Assembly (NCBI RefSeq): GCF_000515395.1
Contig: NZ_KI911782.1
Location: forward strand, 4,334,697-4,398,696
Direction: 5' to 3'
Length of the DNA: 64,000 nucleotides
Source of the DNA: Jiangella gansuensis DSM 44835
GTDB lineage: Bacteria > Actinomycetota > Actinomycetes > Jiangellales > Jiangellaceae
The notes under the pieces: generated by a model
The model's input: only the letters and a program-made list of their open reading frames with translations
What the model was told of the DNA's origin: nothing
Databases searched by the model: none
Program-made: the position numbers and the translations under genes
Shown: piece after piece, positions 8,928 to 19,494 of the stretch
How positions within the stretch are numbered: position 1 is the first letter of the stretch
How the letters are laid out: every line of letters starts with the position of its first letter

Positions 8928-10305
8928 GCGCACCTACCTGGACGCCGGCCCGGACCGGGTCTACGCACTGGACCGCGCACACGTCTTCCACTCCTGGTCG
9001 GCGCAGGGCGCCCTCGAACCTGTCGTCGTCACGAAGGCCGCCGGTTCGTACGTGTGGGACCGTGACGACCAGCGGCTGCTCGACTTCACGTCGCAGCTGG
9101 TGTACACCAATCTCGGCCACCAGCATCCGCGCATCGTCCGGGCGATCCAGGACCAGGCGGCGCGGCTGTGCACGGTCGCTCCCGGGTACGCCAACGCGGC
9201 GCGGTCTGCGGCCGCTCACCTGATCGCGGCGCACACGCCGGGCGACCTCGACCGGATCTTCTTCACCAATGGCGGCGCCGACGCCAACGAGCACGCCATC
9301 CGCATGGCCCGGTTGCACACCGGCCGGCACAAGGTCCTGTCGACCTACCGCTCCTACCATGGCGGCACCCAGCTAGCCGTCAACGTGACGGGCGACCCGC
9401 GACGATGGCCGAACGACAACGGCTCCACCGGCACCGTGCACTTCTTCGGGCCCTATCTCTACCGCAGCGTATTCGACGCCGGCACCGAAGAGGAGGAGCG
9501 CGACCGTGCGCTGGCGCACCTCGAACAGGTGATCCTTCTCGAAGGGCCGGCGACGATCGCCGCCATCATCCTCGAGCCGATCCCGGGAACGGCTGGCGTT
9601 CTCGTGCCACCGCCCGGCTACCTCGCCGGCGTGCGCGAGCTCTGCGACGCGCATGGCATCGTGCTCATCGCCGACGAGGTCATGGCCGGCTTCGGCCGCA
9701 GCGGCAGCTGGTTCGCGATCGAGCGTGACGACGTGGTGCCGGATCTGCTGACCTTCGCGAAGGGGGTCAACTCTGGCTATGTCCCGCTTGGCGGCGTCGC
9801 CATCAACGACGCGATCTACCGGACATTCACCGATCGCGTGTATCCCGGTGGGCTAACCTACTCCGGGCACCCGCTCGCGTGCGCCGCCGCGGTCGCCACC
9901 ATCCAGGTCATGGAGAGCGACCATGTCGTCGACCACGCCGCCGGTCTGGGCGAGAACGTGCTCGGGCCGGGGCTGCGACGGCTCGCGGCCGAGCACGACT
10001 GCATCGGCGAGGTCCGCGGCACGGGCGTGTTCTGGGCAGTTGAGCTGGTCCGCGACGCGGCTACCCGCGAACCGCTGGTGTCGGCCGACGGCGCCGGGGC
10101 CGAGGTGCTGGCAGCATTGCTCGCCGCGGCCCGCAGACGCGGCCTGTTGGTGCTGGGCAACGGCAACCGGGTGCACCTCGTGCCACCGCTCACCACGACG
10201 GCCGACGAAGCGCGCGGGGGCCTGCGGATCCTGGACGAGGCCCTGACCGAGGTCGAGGTCGGTCAGACGAGCGCCGCGTCCGGCTCCGCGGTCTCGATGC
10301 CGTGA
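8920..10305 (+). CDS. Class III aminotransferase (omega-amino acid type)
   Basis: This is a PLP-dependent fold-type I aminotransferase of 461 aa. The PLP-site features are clear: [18 protein letters not shown] (phosphate-binding loop), [21 protein letters not shown] and the Schiff-base lysine in [17 protein letters not shown]. The start ATG lies inside the end of mmsA, implying co-translation. With MmsA it probably converts 3-aminoisobutyrate or beta-alanine with pyruvate into a semialdehyde and alanine; taurine or another omega-amine cannot be excluded. The 3' end overlaps the convergent alanine dehydrogenase gene by 43 bp. Confidence 0.85.
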   Translation: MSERTYLDAGPDRVYALDRAHVFHSWSAQGALEPVVVTKAAGSYVWDRDDQRLLDFTSQLVYTNLGHQHPRIVRAIQDQAARLCTVAPGYANAARSAAAHLIAAHTPGDLDRIFFTNGGADANEHAIRMARLHTGRHKVLSTYRSYHGGTQLAVNVTGDPRRWPNDNGSTGTVHFFGPYLYRSVFDAGTEEEERDRALAHLEQVILLEGPATIAAIILEPIPGTAGVLVPPPGYLAGVRELCDAHGIVLIADEVMAGFGRSGSWFAIERDDVVPDLLTFAKGVNSGYVPLGGVAINDAIYRTFTDRVYPGGLTYSGHPLACAAAVATIQVMESDHVVDHAAGLGENVLGPGLRRLAAEHDCIGEVRGTGVFWAVELVRDAATREPLVSADGAGAEVLAALLAAARRRGLLVLGNGNRVHLVPPLTTTADEARGGLRILDEALTEVEVGQTSAASGSAVSMP

Positions 10306-11378
10306 GCCGCGCCGACTGGACCGTAGACGAGCCGGCCCGCGTGGGTGTTGAGTCCCAGGCGCAGGGCGCCGTCGTCGGTCAGTGCCTGACGCCAGCCCTT
10401 GGCCGCCAGCGCGACGATGTAGGGAATCGTCGCGTTGGCCAGGGCGGAGGTCGCGGTCTTCGGCACCGCGCCCGGCATGTTCGCCACGCAGTAGAACGTC
10501 GATTCGTGCACCCGGAACACCGGGTCGGTGTGCGTGGTGGGCCGGGAGTCCTCGAAGCAGCCGCCCTGGTCGATCGCGATGTCGACGAGCACCGACCCGG
10601 GCTTCATGCGGGCGACGAGGTCGTTGGTGACGAGCTCGGGCGCGGTGCTGCCGGGAACCAGGACGCTGCCGATGACGAGGTCGGCCTGCTGGACCTGCTC
10701 CTCGATCGTGAGCTGGCTCGAGGCCAGCCCGTGGACCCGGTTGTCGTAGCGCCAGAACGACATCCGCAGCTTGTCCAGGTCGACGTCCAGCAGCGTGACG
10801 TCGGCGCCCATGCCGAGCGCGATGTTCGCGGCGTTCTGGCCGCTGACGCCGGCCCCGATGATGACGACCTTGGCGGTGGCCACGCCGCCGACGCCGCCCA
10901 TGAGCACGCCGTGCCCGCCTTGCTGGCGCATCAGGTGGTAGGCCCCGACCTGGGGCGCGAGGCATCCGGCGACTTCTGACATCGGGTACAGCAGCGGCAG
11001 CGCGCCAGAGGGCAGCTGCACCGTCTCGTAGGCGACGGCGGTGACGCCAGCGGCGAGCAGCCGCTCGGTCAGCGGCTTGTCCGCGGCGAGGTGCAGGTAG
11101 GTGAAGAGGACGAGGCCCTCGCGTAGACGGTGGTACTCGGCGGAGACCGGCTCCTTCACCTTGATCACCAGATCGGCGGCGCCCCAGACGTCGTCGGCGT
11201 CGTCGAGGATCTTCGCGCCGGCCGCGGCATAGGCGTCGTTCCCGATCGACGAGCCGGTCCCGGCATCGCGCTCGACGAACACGTCGTGGCCGAGGCGGGT
11301 CAGCTGGTCGACGCCGGACGGGGTGATCGCCACCCGGAACTCGTGGTCCTTGACTTCCTTCGGGATGCCAATGCGCAT
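10263..11378 (-). CDS. ald: Alanine dehydrogenase
   Basis: The enzyme reversibly deaminates L-alanine with NAD+ to pyruvate and ammonium. The 371-aa protein has the family hallmarks: MRIGIPKEVKDHEFRVAITP at the start, KVKEP, FTYLHLAAD, the MSEVAG motif, the GGVGGVATAKVVIIGAGVSG Rossmann segment and DIAIDQGGCFE. It starts one base after the dgdA stop and so is the second gene of a dgdA-ald operon. The pairing makes chemical sense: DgdA turns pyruvate into alanine each cycle and Ald can regenerate pyruvate while releasing the nitrogen. Confidence 0.93.
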   Translation of the reverse strand: MRIGIPKEVKDHEFRVAITPSGVDQLTRLGHDVFVERDAGTGSSIGNDAYAAAGAKILDDADDVWGAADLVIKVKEPVSAEYHRLREGLVLFTYLHLAADKPLTERLLAAGVTAVAYETVQLPSGALPLLYPMSEVAGCLAPQVGAYHLMRQQGGHGVLMGGVGGVATAKVVIIGAGVSGQNAANIALGMGADVTLLDVDLDKLRMSFWRYDNRVHGLASSQLTIEEQVQQADLVIGSVLVPGSTAPELVTNDLVARMKPGSVLVDIAIDQGGCFEDSRPTTHTDPVFRVHESTFYCVANMPGAVPKTATSALANATIPYIVALAAKGWRQALTDDGALRLGLNTHAGRLVYGPVGAAHGIETAEPDAALV

Positions 11379-11379
11379 G

Positions 11380-12742
<1,363 letters not shown>

Positions 12743-12801
12743 TCTGGCAAGTATGGGAACAGTGGCCCTGGACACATTGGGCAGAACCGCCCGGCGGGCC
12801 G

Positions 12802-12821
12802 GTTCCCGGGCACTCGGGAAC
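12802..12821 (-). terminator. Hairpin downstream of the amidohydrolase gene
   Basis: GTTCCCG (12802-12808) and CGGGAAC (12815-12821) form a perfect 7-bp stem with a 6-nt loop, about 45 bp past the stop of the minus-strand amidohydrolase gene. A smaller GC hairpin lies next to it near 12789-12800. It lies between that gene and the dgdA promoter, where a terminator is expected. Confidence 0.5.
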
Positions 12822-12866
12822 TTCGACATCCCCATGATCAACGTCGCGAGGCGGGTACCGAAGACG

Positions 12867-14813
12867 TCAGGCGCCCGCTCGCCGGTGCACCAGCTGGGCC
12901 ATGGGCGCCTGCACCGTGTACTCGTCGGCGACGTCGCCGGCGATCCGGACGATGGCGTCGGTAGTGCGTTGCACCAGCTCGTCGCCGTCGCGCTCGAGCG
13001 TTCCCGGGACGGGCCGCAGGGCGTTGGCCAGGCCGGCGCGCAGCGACAGCACCGGCCACGGGCCCCGGTCCGGGGCCAGCCGGGCGGCGGCCAGCAGGGC
13101 GGCCACCCCGAGGTCGGCGGCGGGTAGCAGGGGTGCGGGCACCTCGGCGTCGAACTCCGAGCCGTCGAGGGTGGAGAAGTGGACGGCGTAGCTGTCGCCG
13201 TCGCGTCGCGCCGTCGCGACGTCGGCGCCCTCGGCGCGGCGCCGCTCGATGTCGGCCGACACGAGGTAGCCGGACGCGTCGATGACCGTCGTGCGGGTCT
13301 CGACGCCGTGTCGCGTCGCGATTTGCTCGCGCCAGGTGGTCGCGCCGCCGTCGGAGTGCGAGGAAATTCTGGTGGCGGCGTCGATCCGGCCGAAGTTGCT
13401 CCGCTCGTACTCGCCGACCAGTCGTTCGCCGGGCGGCACCGGGAGCAGCCGGGCTCGGTCCGGCTCGGCGTGCACGAGCGCTTCGACCTCGTCGAGCAGG
13501 GCGTCCAACTGCGGGCGCTCCAGCACCGTCCCGCCCACGACGACGGCAGACGGGTCCTTCAGAGCGGTGACCGACACCAGGGGGTCGCCGGTCACGGCCA
13601 CGAGGTCGGCGACGAACCCGGCCTCGACGCGGCCGCGATCGGGCAGTCCGAAGTAGTCGGCCGCGCCGCTCGTGGCCAGCCGCACGAGCTCGGCGCTCGT
13701 GTACCCGGCGCCGGTCATCAGCTCCAGCTCCTCGACCAGCGAGGACCCGTGGAAGACGAACGCGTTGTGGGTGTCGGTGCCGACCAGGACCGGCGCGCCG
13801 GCGTCACGGAGCGCGGCGAGGACGCGCCGGCTGCGCTCATGGAAGAGATCGGCGGTGCCCTGCAGCTCGTCGGGCGTCAGCGCCATGATGCGGAAATCGT
13901 TCTCAGGCCGCCACGTGCGGGCGAGCACGGGATCGGTCAGGCGCAGCCGCGGGTCGGTGAAGTCGCGGTGCCCGAGCAGGCGGTCGAGGACGATCAGCGT
14001 GGGGCAGGAGGTGATGTTCTCGGCGGCCATCCGCTGGGCCAGGGCCGCGATCTTGTGTTCGTCGATGTCCGATGCCGCCCGGGCGGCATCGGGGGAGAAC
14101 CGGTTCCGGCCGCGTCCGTAGCTGAACCCCTGCGCGAAGAAGGCGTCGAGGCGTTCCTGGGCGGCCGGGCGCAGCGAGCCGTACTCGTAATTGTTCAGGT
14201 GCTCGAACCCGGTCTGGCCGCGGTCGATCGCCTGGTGGACGGTGAGCGCCTGCGGGCAGTGCCCGACCAGCGGGAGGCCGGTGTCCCGGCAGGCCTCGCC
14301 GAGCCCTTCGAGAGCCTCGCCGGACAGCCACTGATACGCCTTGACCTGCTGGTACCCGAGATCGGCCCACCGGTTCACCGCGGCGTGCGCGCTGGCGCGA
14401 TCGGTGATCTGGGCCGAGTCCGGCCACACTGTCGTTCCCGGCGCACCGCGGCCGTCGGCCATGGCGGTGCTGGTGACGAGGTAGGGCCCGAGCTCCGTGC
14501 CCTCGGCGACGCGTCTGCGCCAGTCCAGGTGCCACGGCTTGCCGCGCATGTTGCGCACCAGCGTGACGCCGTGCGCCAGGTAGCCGAGCATGTCCGCCCG
14601 GTCCTCGACGTGCACGTGGCAGTCGGCGAGACCGGGCAGAATGGTCCGGTCCCGCCAGTCGACGACCCAGCCGGTGATCTGCCGCTCGGTGCGGGGCGCG
14701 ACCCGGGTGATCCGGCCGGCGGCCACTGTGATCGCCTGGTCCCGCAGGACCCCGCGATCGGTCATCGAGAGCACGGTTCCTGCGAGGATCGTCATCGGCG
14801 CGGCGTTATTCAC
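12867..14813 (-). CDS. Amidohydrolase (imidazolonepropionase/prolidase-like) with extra C-terminal domain
   Basis: This 648-aa protein has a metal-dependent amidohydrolase domain in residues ~1-430: LADCHVHVED (metal His pair), a Lys in QQVKAYQW likely to be carboxylated, GHCPQ, FEHLN and GTDTHN with the catalytic Asp. This arrangement resembles the prolidase/imidazolonepropionase-like branch, some members of which cleave Xaa-Pro or other dipeptides. About 200 further residues lack a family I recognise and resemble the beta-rich tails of some amidohydrolases. The GTG start at 14813 is preceded by GGAGG. It is divergent from the M19 dipeptidase across an operator-like site, so a peptide substrate is likely; the specificity is unknown. 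Confidence 0.75.
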   Translation of the reverse strand: MNNAAPMTILAGTVLSMTDRGVLRDQAITVAAGRITRVAPRTERQITGWVVDWRDRTILPGLADCHVHVEDRADMLGYLAHGVTLVRNMRGKPWHLDWRRRVAEGTELGPYLVTSTAMADGRGAPGTTVWPDSAQITDRASAHAAVNRWADLGYQQVKAYQWLSGEALEGLGEACRDTGLPLVGHCPQALTVHQAIDRGQTGFEHLNNYEYGSLRPAAQERLDAFFAQGFSYGRGRNRFSPDAARAASDIDEHKIAALAQRMAAENITSCPTLIVLDRLLGHRDFTDPRLRLTDPVLARTWRPENDFRIMALTPDELQGTADLFHERSRRVLAALRDAGAPVLVGTDTHNAFVFHGSSLVEELELMTGAGYTSAELVRLATSGAADYFGLPDRGRVEAGFVADLVAVTGDPLVSVTALKDPSAVVVGGTVLERPQLDALLDEVEALVHAEPDRARLLPVPPGERLVGEYERSNFGRIDAATRISSHSDGGATTWREQIATRHGVETRTTVIDASGYLVSADIERRRAEGADVATARRDGDSYAVHFSTLDGSEFDAEVPAPLLPAADLGVAALLAAARLAPDRGPWPVLSLRAGLANALRPVPGTLERDGDELVQRTTDAIVRIAGDVADEYTVQAPMAQLVHRRAGA

Positions 14814-14866
14814 CTGGTCCTCCAGTCCTCGTGCCGCTGGAAGGTCGCCACGCTAGCAGCAAGTTC

Positions 14867-14884
14867 GACCTACGGACATAGGTC
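14867..14884. promoter_or_regulatory. Operator-like site GACCTA-N6-TAGGTC (amidohydrolase/dipeptidase)
   Basis: A perfect 6-bp inverted repeat with a 6-bp spacer (CGGACA) lies between two divergent genes. The bases on its left (CGCTAGC, then GTTCGA) recur almost unchanged at 19321-19336 upstream of the DUF885 gene, suggesting the same minus-strand promoter plus operator at both places. Confidence 0.7.
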
Positions 14885-14961
14885 TAACCCTTGCGTCCAG
14901 TGGCTGGTTGCCTCAAGAATCGACCCATGATGATGCGACGTTGTTTGCCTGGGACCGACCG

Positions 14962-15990
14962 ATGACGGCGCCGAACGACGAGGCCCTGGTCGTCGATCTG
15001 CACAACGACCTGATCCTGCTGGTCGACCACTTCGACCAGCGCGGCCGGCCGGAGCACTTCGCCGAGTTCTGGCTGCCCGAGCTGCGGTCGGGCGGTGTGA
15101 ACGTCCAGGTGCTGCCCGTGTTCATCGAGGCGCAATACCAGTCCGAGGGAGCCCTGCGGCGGACGCTGCTGCTCATCGAGCGGATCCATCAGCTGGCGTC
15201 ACACCACCCCGAGGTGGAGGTCTGCCTGTCCGGAGCGGAGGTCGCGGCGGCCGTGTCCGCCGGCCGGATCGCGTTCGTGATCGGGCTGGAGGGTGCGCAT
15301 GCCCTGGGCCAGGACCCGGAGCTGATCGGGACGATGTACCGCGTCGGCGCGCGGGTGGTGTCTCTCGCCCACCTGGGCCGGACGCACCTCGCGGACGGCA
15401 GCGGGTTCGACGACAGCGCGCGCGGCGGGCTGACCCCGCAGGGGTTCGAGGTGCTCGCCGAGATGGAACGGCTCGGGATCGTCTTCGACATCAGCCACCT
15501 CGGTGTGGCCGGCGTCGATGACGTGCTGGCCCGGGCGACCCGCCCGCTGCTCGCGACCCACTCGGGCTGCCGGGCCATCACCGACATGCACCGAAACCTC
15601 AGCGACGACCAGATCAAAGGCATCGCCGACCTCGGGGGCGTGATCGGGGTCGCGGCGGCGATCCCGCCGTTCATCGACCCGGCCCGGCCGACCGCCGCCC
15701 GTGTCGTCGACCACATTGAGCACATCGCGTCGGTCGCCTCGATCGACGCCGTGGGGCTGGGACCGGACTTCGTCGACGACTATTACGCGGAGGTCTACGG
15801 CGGCCGCATGGTCATCATGGGCGTGGACGTCGAGTTCGTGGACGCCGAGGTCCGGCGGCCGTCGGACCTCCCGAAGCTCACCGCCGAGATGGTCGCCCGC
15901 GGCTTCTCCGAGGCCGACGTCGCCAAGGTGCTGGGCGGCAACGCCATGCGGGTCCTCGACCATGTGATGGGCGTCGGTGCGCGTGGCTGA
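14962..15990 (+). CDS. M19 family membrane-dipeptidase-like zinc dipeptidase
   Basis: M19 (renal dipeptidase) enzymes hydrolyse dipeptides, often with D-residues at the C-terminal side, at a binuclear zinc centre. All ligands are visible: His and Asp in VDLHNDLI, bridging Glu in VIGLEGAHAL, His in IVFDISHLGV, His in LLATHSGCRAI and Asp in GLGPDF. I chose the ATG at 14962; an in-frame TTG at 14908 would add 18 residues but lacks a better ribosome-binding site. The gene has an operator-like site upstream, and its end overlaps the gamma-glutamyltranspeptidase-like gene by 14 bp, so the two are probably co-translated. Confidence 0.85.
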   Translation: MTAPNDEALVVDLHNDLILLVDHFDQRGRPEHFAEFWLPELRSGGVNVQVLPVFIEAQYQSEGALRRTLLLIERIHQLASHHPEVEVCLSGAEVAAAVSAGRIAFVIGLEGAHALGQDPELIGTMYRVGARVVSLAHLGRTHLADGSGFDDSARGGLTPQGFEVLAEMERLGIVFDISHLGVAGVDDVLARATRPLLATHSGCRAITDMHRNLSDDQIKGIADLGGVIGVAAAIPPFIDPARPTAARVVDHIEHIASVASIDAVGLGPDFVDDYYAEVYGGRMVIMGVDVEFVDAEVRRPSDLPKLTAEMVARGFSEADVAKVLGGNAMRVLDHVMGVGARG

Positions 15991-17620
15991 GCGCCGCGCG
16001 GTGATCGTCGCCGCGCAGCCGGAGGCCGTCGAGGCCGGCGCCGCGATCCTGGAGGCGGGCGGCAACGCGGTCGACGCGGCGATCGCCTGCGCCTTCGTGC
16101 AGACCGTGGTCGACCCGTTGATGTGCGGCATCGCCGGATTCGGCAGCATGGCCGCGTACCTCCCGCAACGGGAGTTCCACGGCTACTACGACTTCCATGC
16201 GGCGGCGCCGAGAGCGGCCCGACCCGAAATGTGGGAGTCGCTCGTCGAGGGCGAGGCCCGCGACGGGTTCGGCTTCATCGTGACCGGCCACGTCAACGAG
16301 ATCGGCTACGAGTCCATCTGCGCACCGGCGTCGCTGCGGGCGCTCCACACCGCTCATCAGGAGCACGGGACGCTGCCGTGGCGCGACGTCCTGGCGCCCG
16401 CGATCGAGTACGCCCGCGATGGATGGACGGTGCGCCCGGACGTCCACGCCTTCTGGTCCGATCCGGGCGCGTTCGGGCACGTCGCCAACAGCGACCGCGC
16501 GTCGTTCACCCCAGCCGCCGCGGCGCTCTACCTGCGCCCGGACGGGTCGCCGAAGCGAATGGGCGACGTTGTGGTGAACCGCGACTATGCCGACGTGCTG
16601 GCGGCGATCGCGCGATCGGGCCCCGAGTCGTTCTACACCGGCGACCTGGCCCGGGCGATGGTCGACGACGTCGCCGCCAACGGCGGTCACCTGACGCTGG
16701 AGGACCTCGCCGACGTCGCCGTCCGGCGCAACGACCCCCTATGGACGACGTACCGCGGCTGGTCGGTCGCCACGAACCGGCCGCCCGGTGGCGGCGTGCA
16801 GCTCGTCCAAATGCTCAACGTCCTCGAGAACTTCGACCTCGAGGCGTTGGGGCACAACGGCGTGGAGTACGTGCGCGTCGTCAGCGAGGCCATGAAGAAG
16901 GCGACGGCCGACAAGGACCGCTACGTCGGCGACCCCGCGTTCGTGGACGTGCCGCTGGACCGGCTGACGTCGAAGGGCTACGCGCGGGAGGTCGCGGAGC
17001 GGATCGAGGCCGGCGAGCGGTTCTCCGTGCCGCGTCACCAGGGACCGGTCGAGGGCCACGACACCACCCATCTCTCGGTGATCGACGCCGACGGGAACTG
17101 CGTGGCCATGACGCACTCGCTGGGCCTGCCGTCCGGGGTGGTCAGCCCCGGGCTGGGCTTCATGTACAACGGCTGCATGTCAAGTTTCGACCCCCGGCCC
17201 GGCCGGGCGGCGTCGATCGCCCCGGGCAAGGCCCGGTTCAGCTCCGTGTGCCCGTCGGTGGTGTTCGACGAAAACGGCCCCATGCTGGTGATCGGTGCCC
17301 CTGGCGGCACACAGATCGCCATGGGCGTCCTTCAGGCGACGCTGAACGTACTCGACTTCGGCGTCCCCATCGGTGAGGCGGTCGGGCTGCCGCGCTTCTC
17401 CGCCACCAGCGACGTCATCGACGTCGTCAATCGCGTCCCGCGCGTCACCCAGGCCGCGCTCGAGGCCCGCGGGTACGAGGTGGTGCGCAGCCCCCGTAGC
17501 CATGCCTTCGGCCTTGTCCACGGGCTGGCGCGGCAGGACGGACGGTGGCGCGGTGGCGCCGATCCCGGCGGCGACGGCATGGCCCTGGAGGTGACGGCGG
17601 CCGCTCAGGCGGGCACCTGA
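15977..17620 (+). CDS. Gamma-glutamyltranspeptidase family N-terminal nucleophile hydrolase
   Basis: The 547-aa protein belongs to the GGT family, which self-cleaves to two subunits and exposes a Thr nucleophile to cut gamma-glutamyl amides or related acyl amides. The cleavage site is GHDTTHLSVIDADGNCVAMT (around residues 364-383). NAVDAAIACAF near the start and VIGAPGGTQIAMGVLQ near the end are also family motifs. No signal peptide is visible, so it is probably cytoplasmic, unlike classical periplasmic GGT. It is coupled to the M19 dipeptidase, a pairing typical of gamma-glutamyl peptide breakdown, but cephalosporin-acylase-like roles occur in this family too. The 3' end overlaps the convergent DUF885 gene by 16 bp. 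Confidence 0.85.
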   Translation: MRVAERRAVIVAAQPEAVEAGAAILEAGGNAVDAAIACAFVQTVVDPLMCGIAGFGSMAAYLPQREFHGYYDFHAAAPRAARPEMWESLVEGEARDGFGFIVTGHVNEIGYESICAPASLRALHTAHQEHGTLPWRDVLAPAIEYARDGWTVRPDVHAFWSDPGAFGHVANSDRASFTPAAAALYLRPDGSPKRMGDVVVNRDYADVLAAIARSGPESFYTGDLARAMVDDVAANGGHLTLEDLADVAVRRNDPLWTTYRGWSVATNRPPGGGVQLVQMLNVLENFDLEALGHNGVEYVRVVSEAMKKATADKDRYVGDPAFVDVPLDRLTSKGYAREVAERIEAGERFSVPRHQGPVEGHDTTHLSVIDADGNCVAMTHSLGLPSGVVSPGLGFMYNGCMSSFDPRPGRAASIAPGKARFSSVCPSVVFDENGPMLVIGAPGGTQIAMGVLQATLNVLDFGVPIGEAVGLPRFSATSDVIDVVNRVPRVTQAALEARGYEVVRSPRSHAFGLVHGLARQDGRWRGGADPGGDGMALEVTAAAQAGT

Positions 17621-19278
17621 GCGATCCAGCGTTCCACGGCGCCGGCCAGCACTGTCATGGGCACTGACCCGTTGCCGAGGACGGCGTCGTGGAAGGCGCG
17701 GATGTCGAAGGCGGCGCCGAGGCGTTCGCGTGCCGTTCGCCGCAGCCGCTCGATCTCGAGGCGGCCGGTCATGTAGGCCAGGGCCTGCCCTGGCCAGGCG
17801 ATGTACCGGTCGATTTCGTTGGCGACGTTCTCGGGGGTGAGCGCGCTGTTGGTGAGCATGAAGTCGATCGCCTGCTGACGCGTCCAGCCGTGGTGGTGCA
17901 GGCCGGTGTCGACAACGAGCCGGCAGGCCCGCCAGGAGTCGAACGAGAGCATGCCGAAGCGGAACAGATCGCCGGAGTAGAGCCCCATCTCGTCGGCGAG
18001 ACGCTCGGAGTAGAGACCCCACCCCTCGCCGAACGCCGGGACGTACAAGTGACGACGGAACGCAGGCAGCTCGGTGAGCTCTTGCGCGAGCCCGAACTGC
18101 AGGTGGTGGCCGGGCACGCCCTCGTGGAACGCTAGTGTTTCGTACTCGTACCGGGTCCGCGTGCTCGGCGCGTGGGTGTTGAGGTTGTAGCGGCCCGGCC
18201 GGCTGCCGTCGCCGGACGAGGGCAGGTACTCGCCGAGCACCGCGGCTGGCGCCAGCACCTCGTTCATGGGCACCACCGCGCACGACGTCGACGGGGTGCG
18301 GCCGAACCAGTTCGGCAGCGCCGCCTCGGCCCGGGCCACGGCCGCCCGCGCGTCGGCCAGGATGTCCTCGGCGGAGGAGTAGCGCAGATCCGGGTCGTGC
18401 CGCAGCCGGTCGACGATCGCGTCGAAGTCGCCGGTGCCGAAGACCCGTTTCCCCAGCACGGCGTACTCGTCGCGCAACGCCTCGCACAGGTCCAGGCCGA
18501 GCCGGTGGATCTCGTCCGGCGAGCGTGTCGTGGTCGTGTGCGCCGCGACGGCGCGCGCGTACATCTCGCCGCCGCCGGGCACGTACAGGAGCCCGCTGAG
18601 CTCGTCCGGCCGGGCCGCCGCCAGCACCGGTCCCGAGAGCGTCTCCATCAGCGCCGCCAGCGCCGGCCGAATGGACTCCGCCACCAGGTCGCGGACCTCG
18701 TCCTCGACGGCGGCGCCGGTCACCCTGCCGGCGATGAGGTCGTCCTGGGCGCGGCTGCGCAGGTAGACGTCCAGCCGTTCGACGGTCTGCTCGACGCCGC
18801 GGCGGGTCGGCACCCGGCCGGCAGCCACGCCGTCCAGCGCCCGCTCCCGGGCCTGGCGGAGGTACCCGGGCACACCGCGCAGCCGGCGCACGTAGCTCTG
18901 CTGCTCGTCCGGCGTGGCGACCGAGACGTTGGTCAGCGCGGTGAACAGCAACGCGCTGGGGGAGGCGTAGCCGGAGACGGCGAACTCCGCATGCCGGTCA
19001 TGGAACGGCACGGCCTCGGACCGCGCGACGTGGATCAGCACGTCCCGCGTCACCCGATCATGGTCGTCGAGTTCGTCCGCCGGGATCCGCTCCGCGCGCG
19101 CCGCCAGGTCCAGGAGGCGCTCGGCCGATGCGAGCTGGGCGGACTCGTCGAGATCGGGCACCTCGCCGTCGAGCCCGGGGATGCCGTGGATGAGCGTCGC
19201 CACGAACGGATCGGCCGCCGCCAACGCCGCGAACAGGTCGTCGGACAGCTCGGCGAGGGGTCGGGACGCGGTATCCAT
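17605..19278 (-). CDS. DUF885 family putative metallopeptidase
   Basis: DUF885 proteins are all-helical, with an HExxH-type zinc signature and are thought to be carboxypeptidase-like. The motif here is LAFHEGVPGHHLQ, followed by AFGEGWGLYSERLADEMGLY, which supplies the third ligand and further active-site residues. The chosen ATG at 19278 follows GAAGGAG; an in-frame start at 19320 would add 14 residues without a ribosome-binding site. Length (557 aa) is normal. Its promoter region resembles that of the amidohydrolase gene and contains an operator-like site. Context suggests intracellular peptide degradation; the substrate is unknown. Confidence 0.8.
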   Translation of the reverse strand: MDTASRPLAELSDDLFAALAAADPFVATLIHGIPGLDGEVPDLDESAQLASAERLLDLAARAERIPADELDDHDRVTRDVLIHVARSEAVPFHDRHAEFAVSGYASPSALLFTALTNVSVATPDEQQSYVRRLRGVPGYLRQARERALDGVAAGRVPTRRGVEQTVERLDVYLRSRAQDDLIAGRVTGAAVEDEVRDLVAESIRPALAALMETLSGPVLAAARPDELSGLLYVPGGGEMYARAVAAHTTTTRSPDEIHRLGLDLCEALRDEYAVLGKRVFGTGDFDAIVDRLRHDPDLRYSSAEDILADARAAVARAEAALPNWFGRTPSTSCAVVPMNEVLAPAAVLGEYLPSSGDGSRPGRYNLNTHAPSTRTRYEYETLAFHEGVPGHHLQFGLAQELTELPAFRRHLYVPAFGEGWGLYSERLADEMGLYSGDLFRFGMLSFDSWRACRLVVDTGLHHHGWTRQQAIDFMLTNSALTPENVANEIDRYIAWPGQALAYMTGRLEIERLRRTARERLGAAFDIRAFHDAVLGNGSVPMTVLAGAVERWIAQVPA

Positions 19279-19335
19279 GTGGCTCCTTCGTCGGACGGCC
19301 GGGTCGCTGGTGGCCCACACGCTAGCGCCTTGTTC

Positions 19336-19353
19336 GATCTAGCGACATGGGAT
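19336..19353 (-). promoter_or_regulatory. Degenerate operator-like site upstream of the DUF885 gene
   Basis: GATCTA-GCGACA-TGGGAT keeps the 6-6-6 spacing of the stronger sites but has a degenerate right arm. The surrounding bases (CGCTAGC at the left, GTTCGA, then GACAT) match those at 14851-14880, so this is probably the minus-strand promoter-proximal copy of the same element. Confidence 0.45.
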
Positions 19354-19421
19354 GATGACACCAGCTCAAGCTGGCGCGGTCGGTAGTGGCGAACGGCATG
19401 GTTGAAACTGGCGGACAATCT

Positions 19422-19439
19422 GACCTACTCGTTTAGGTC
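19422..19439 (+). promoter_or_regulatory. Operator-like site GACCTA-N6-TAGGTC before the mutase operon
   Basis: A perfect 6-bp inverted repeat with a 6-bp spacer (CTCGTT) ends 55 bp before the ATG of the first gene of the eight-gene mutase operon. The arms are identical to those at 14867-14884 and match the core of the dgdA operator with one transition per arm. Confidence 0.7.
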
Positions 19440-19494
19440 TAAGTGCTCTACTCTGTCTGCGACAAGGATCCCCCAGCTTGCACGGAGGAGTCTG

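Noticed and set aside
12753-13127. Plus-strand frame downstream of the dgdA palindrome
   Set aside because: It overlaps the end of the amidohydrolase gene in antisense, contains the hairpin at 12802-12821 and shows only shadow composition.
15199-16690. Long minus-strand frames opposite the M19 and GGT genes
   Set aside because: Arg/His/Asp-rich shadows caused by high GC; the plus-strand genes have complete family motifs.
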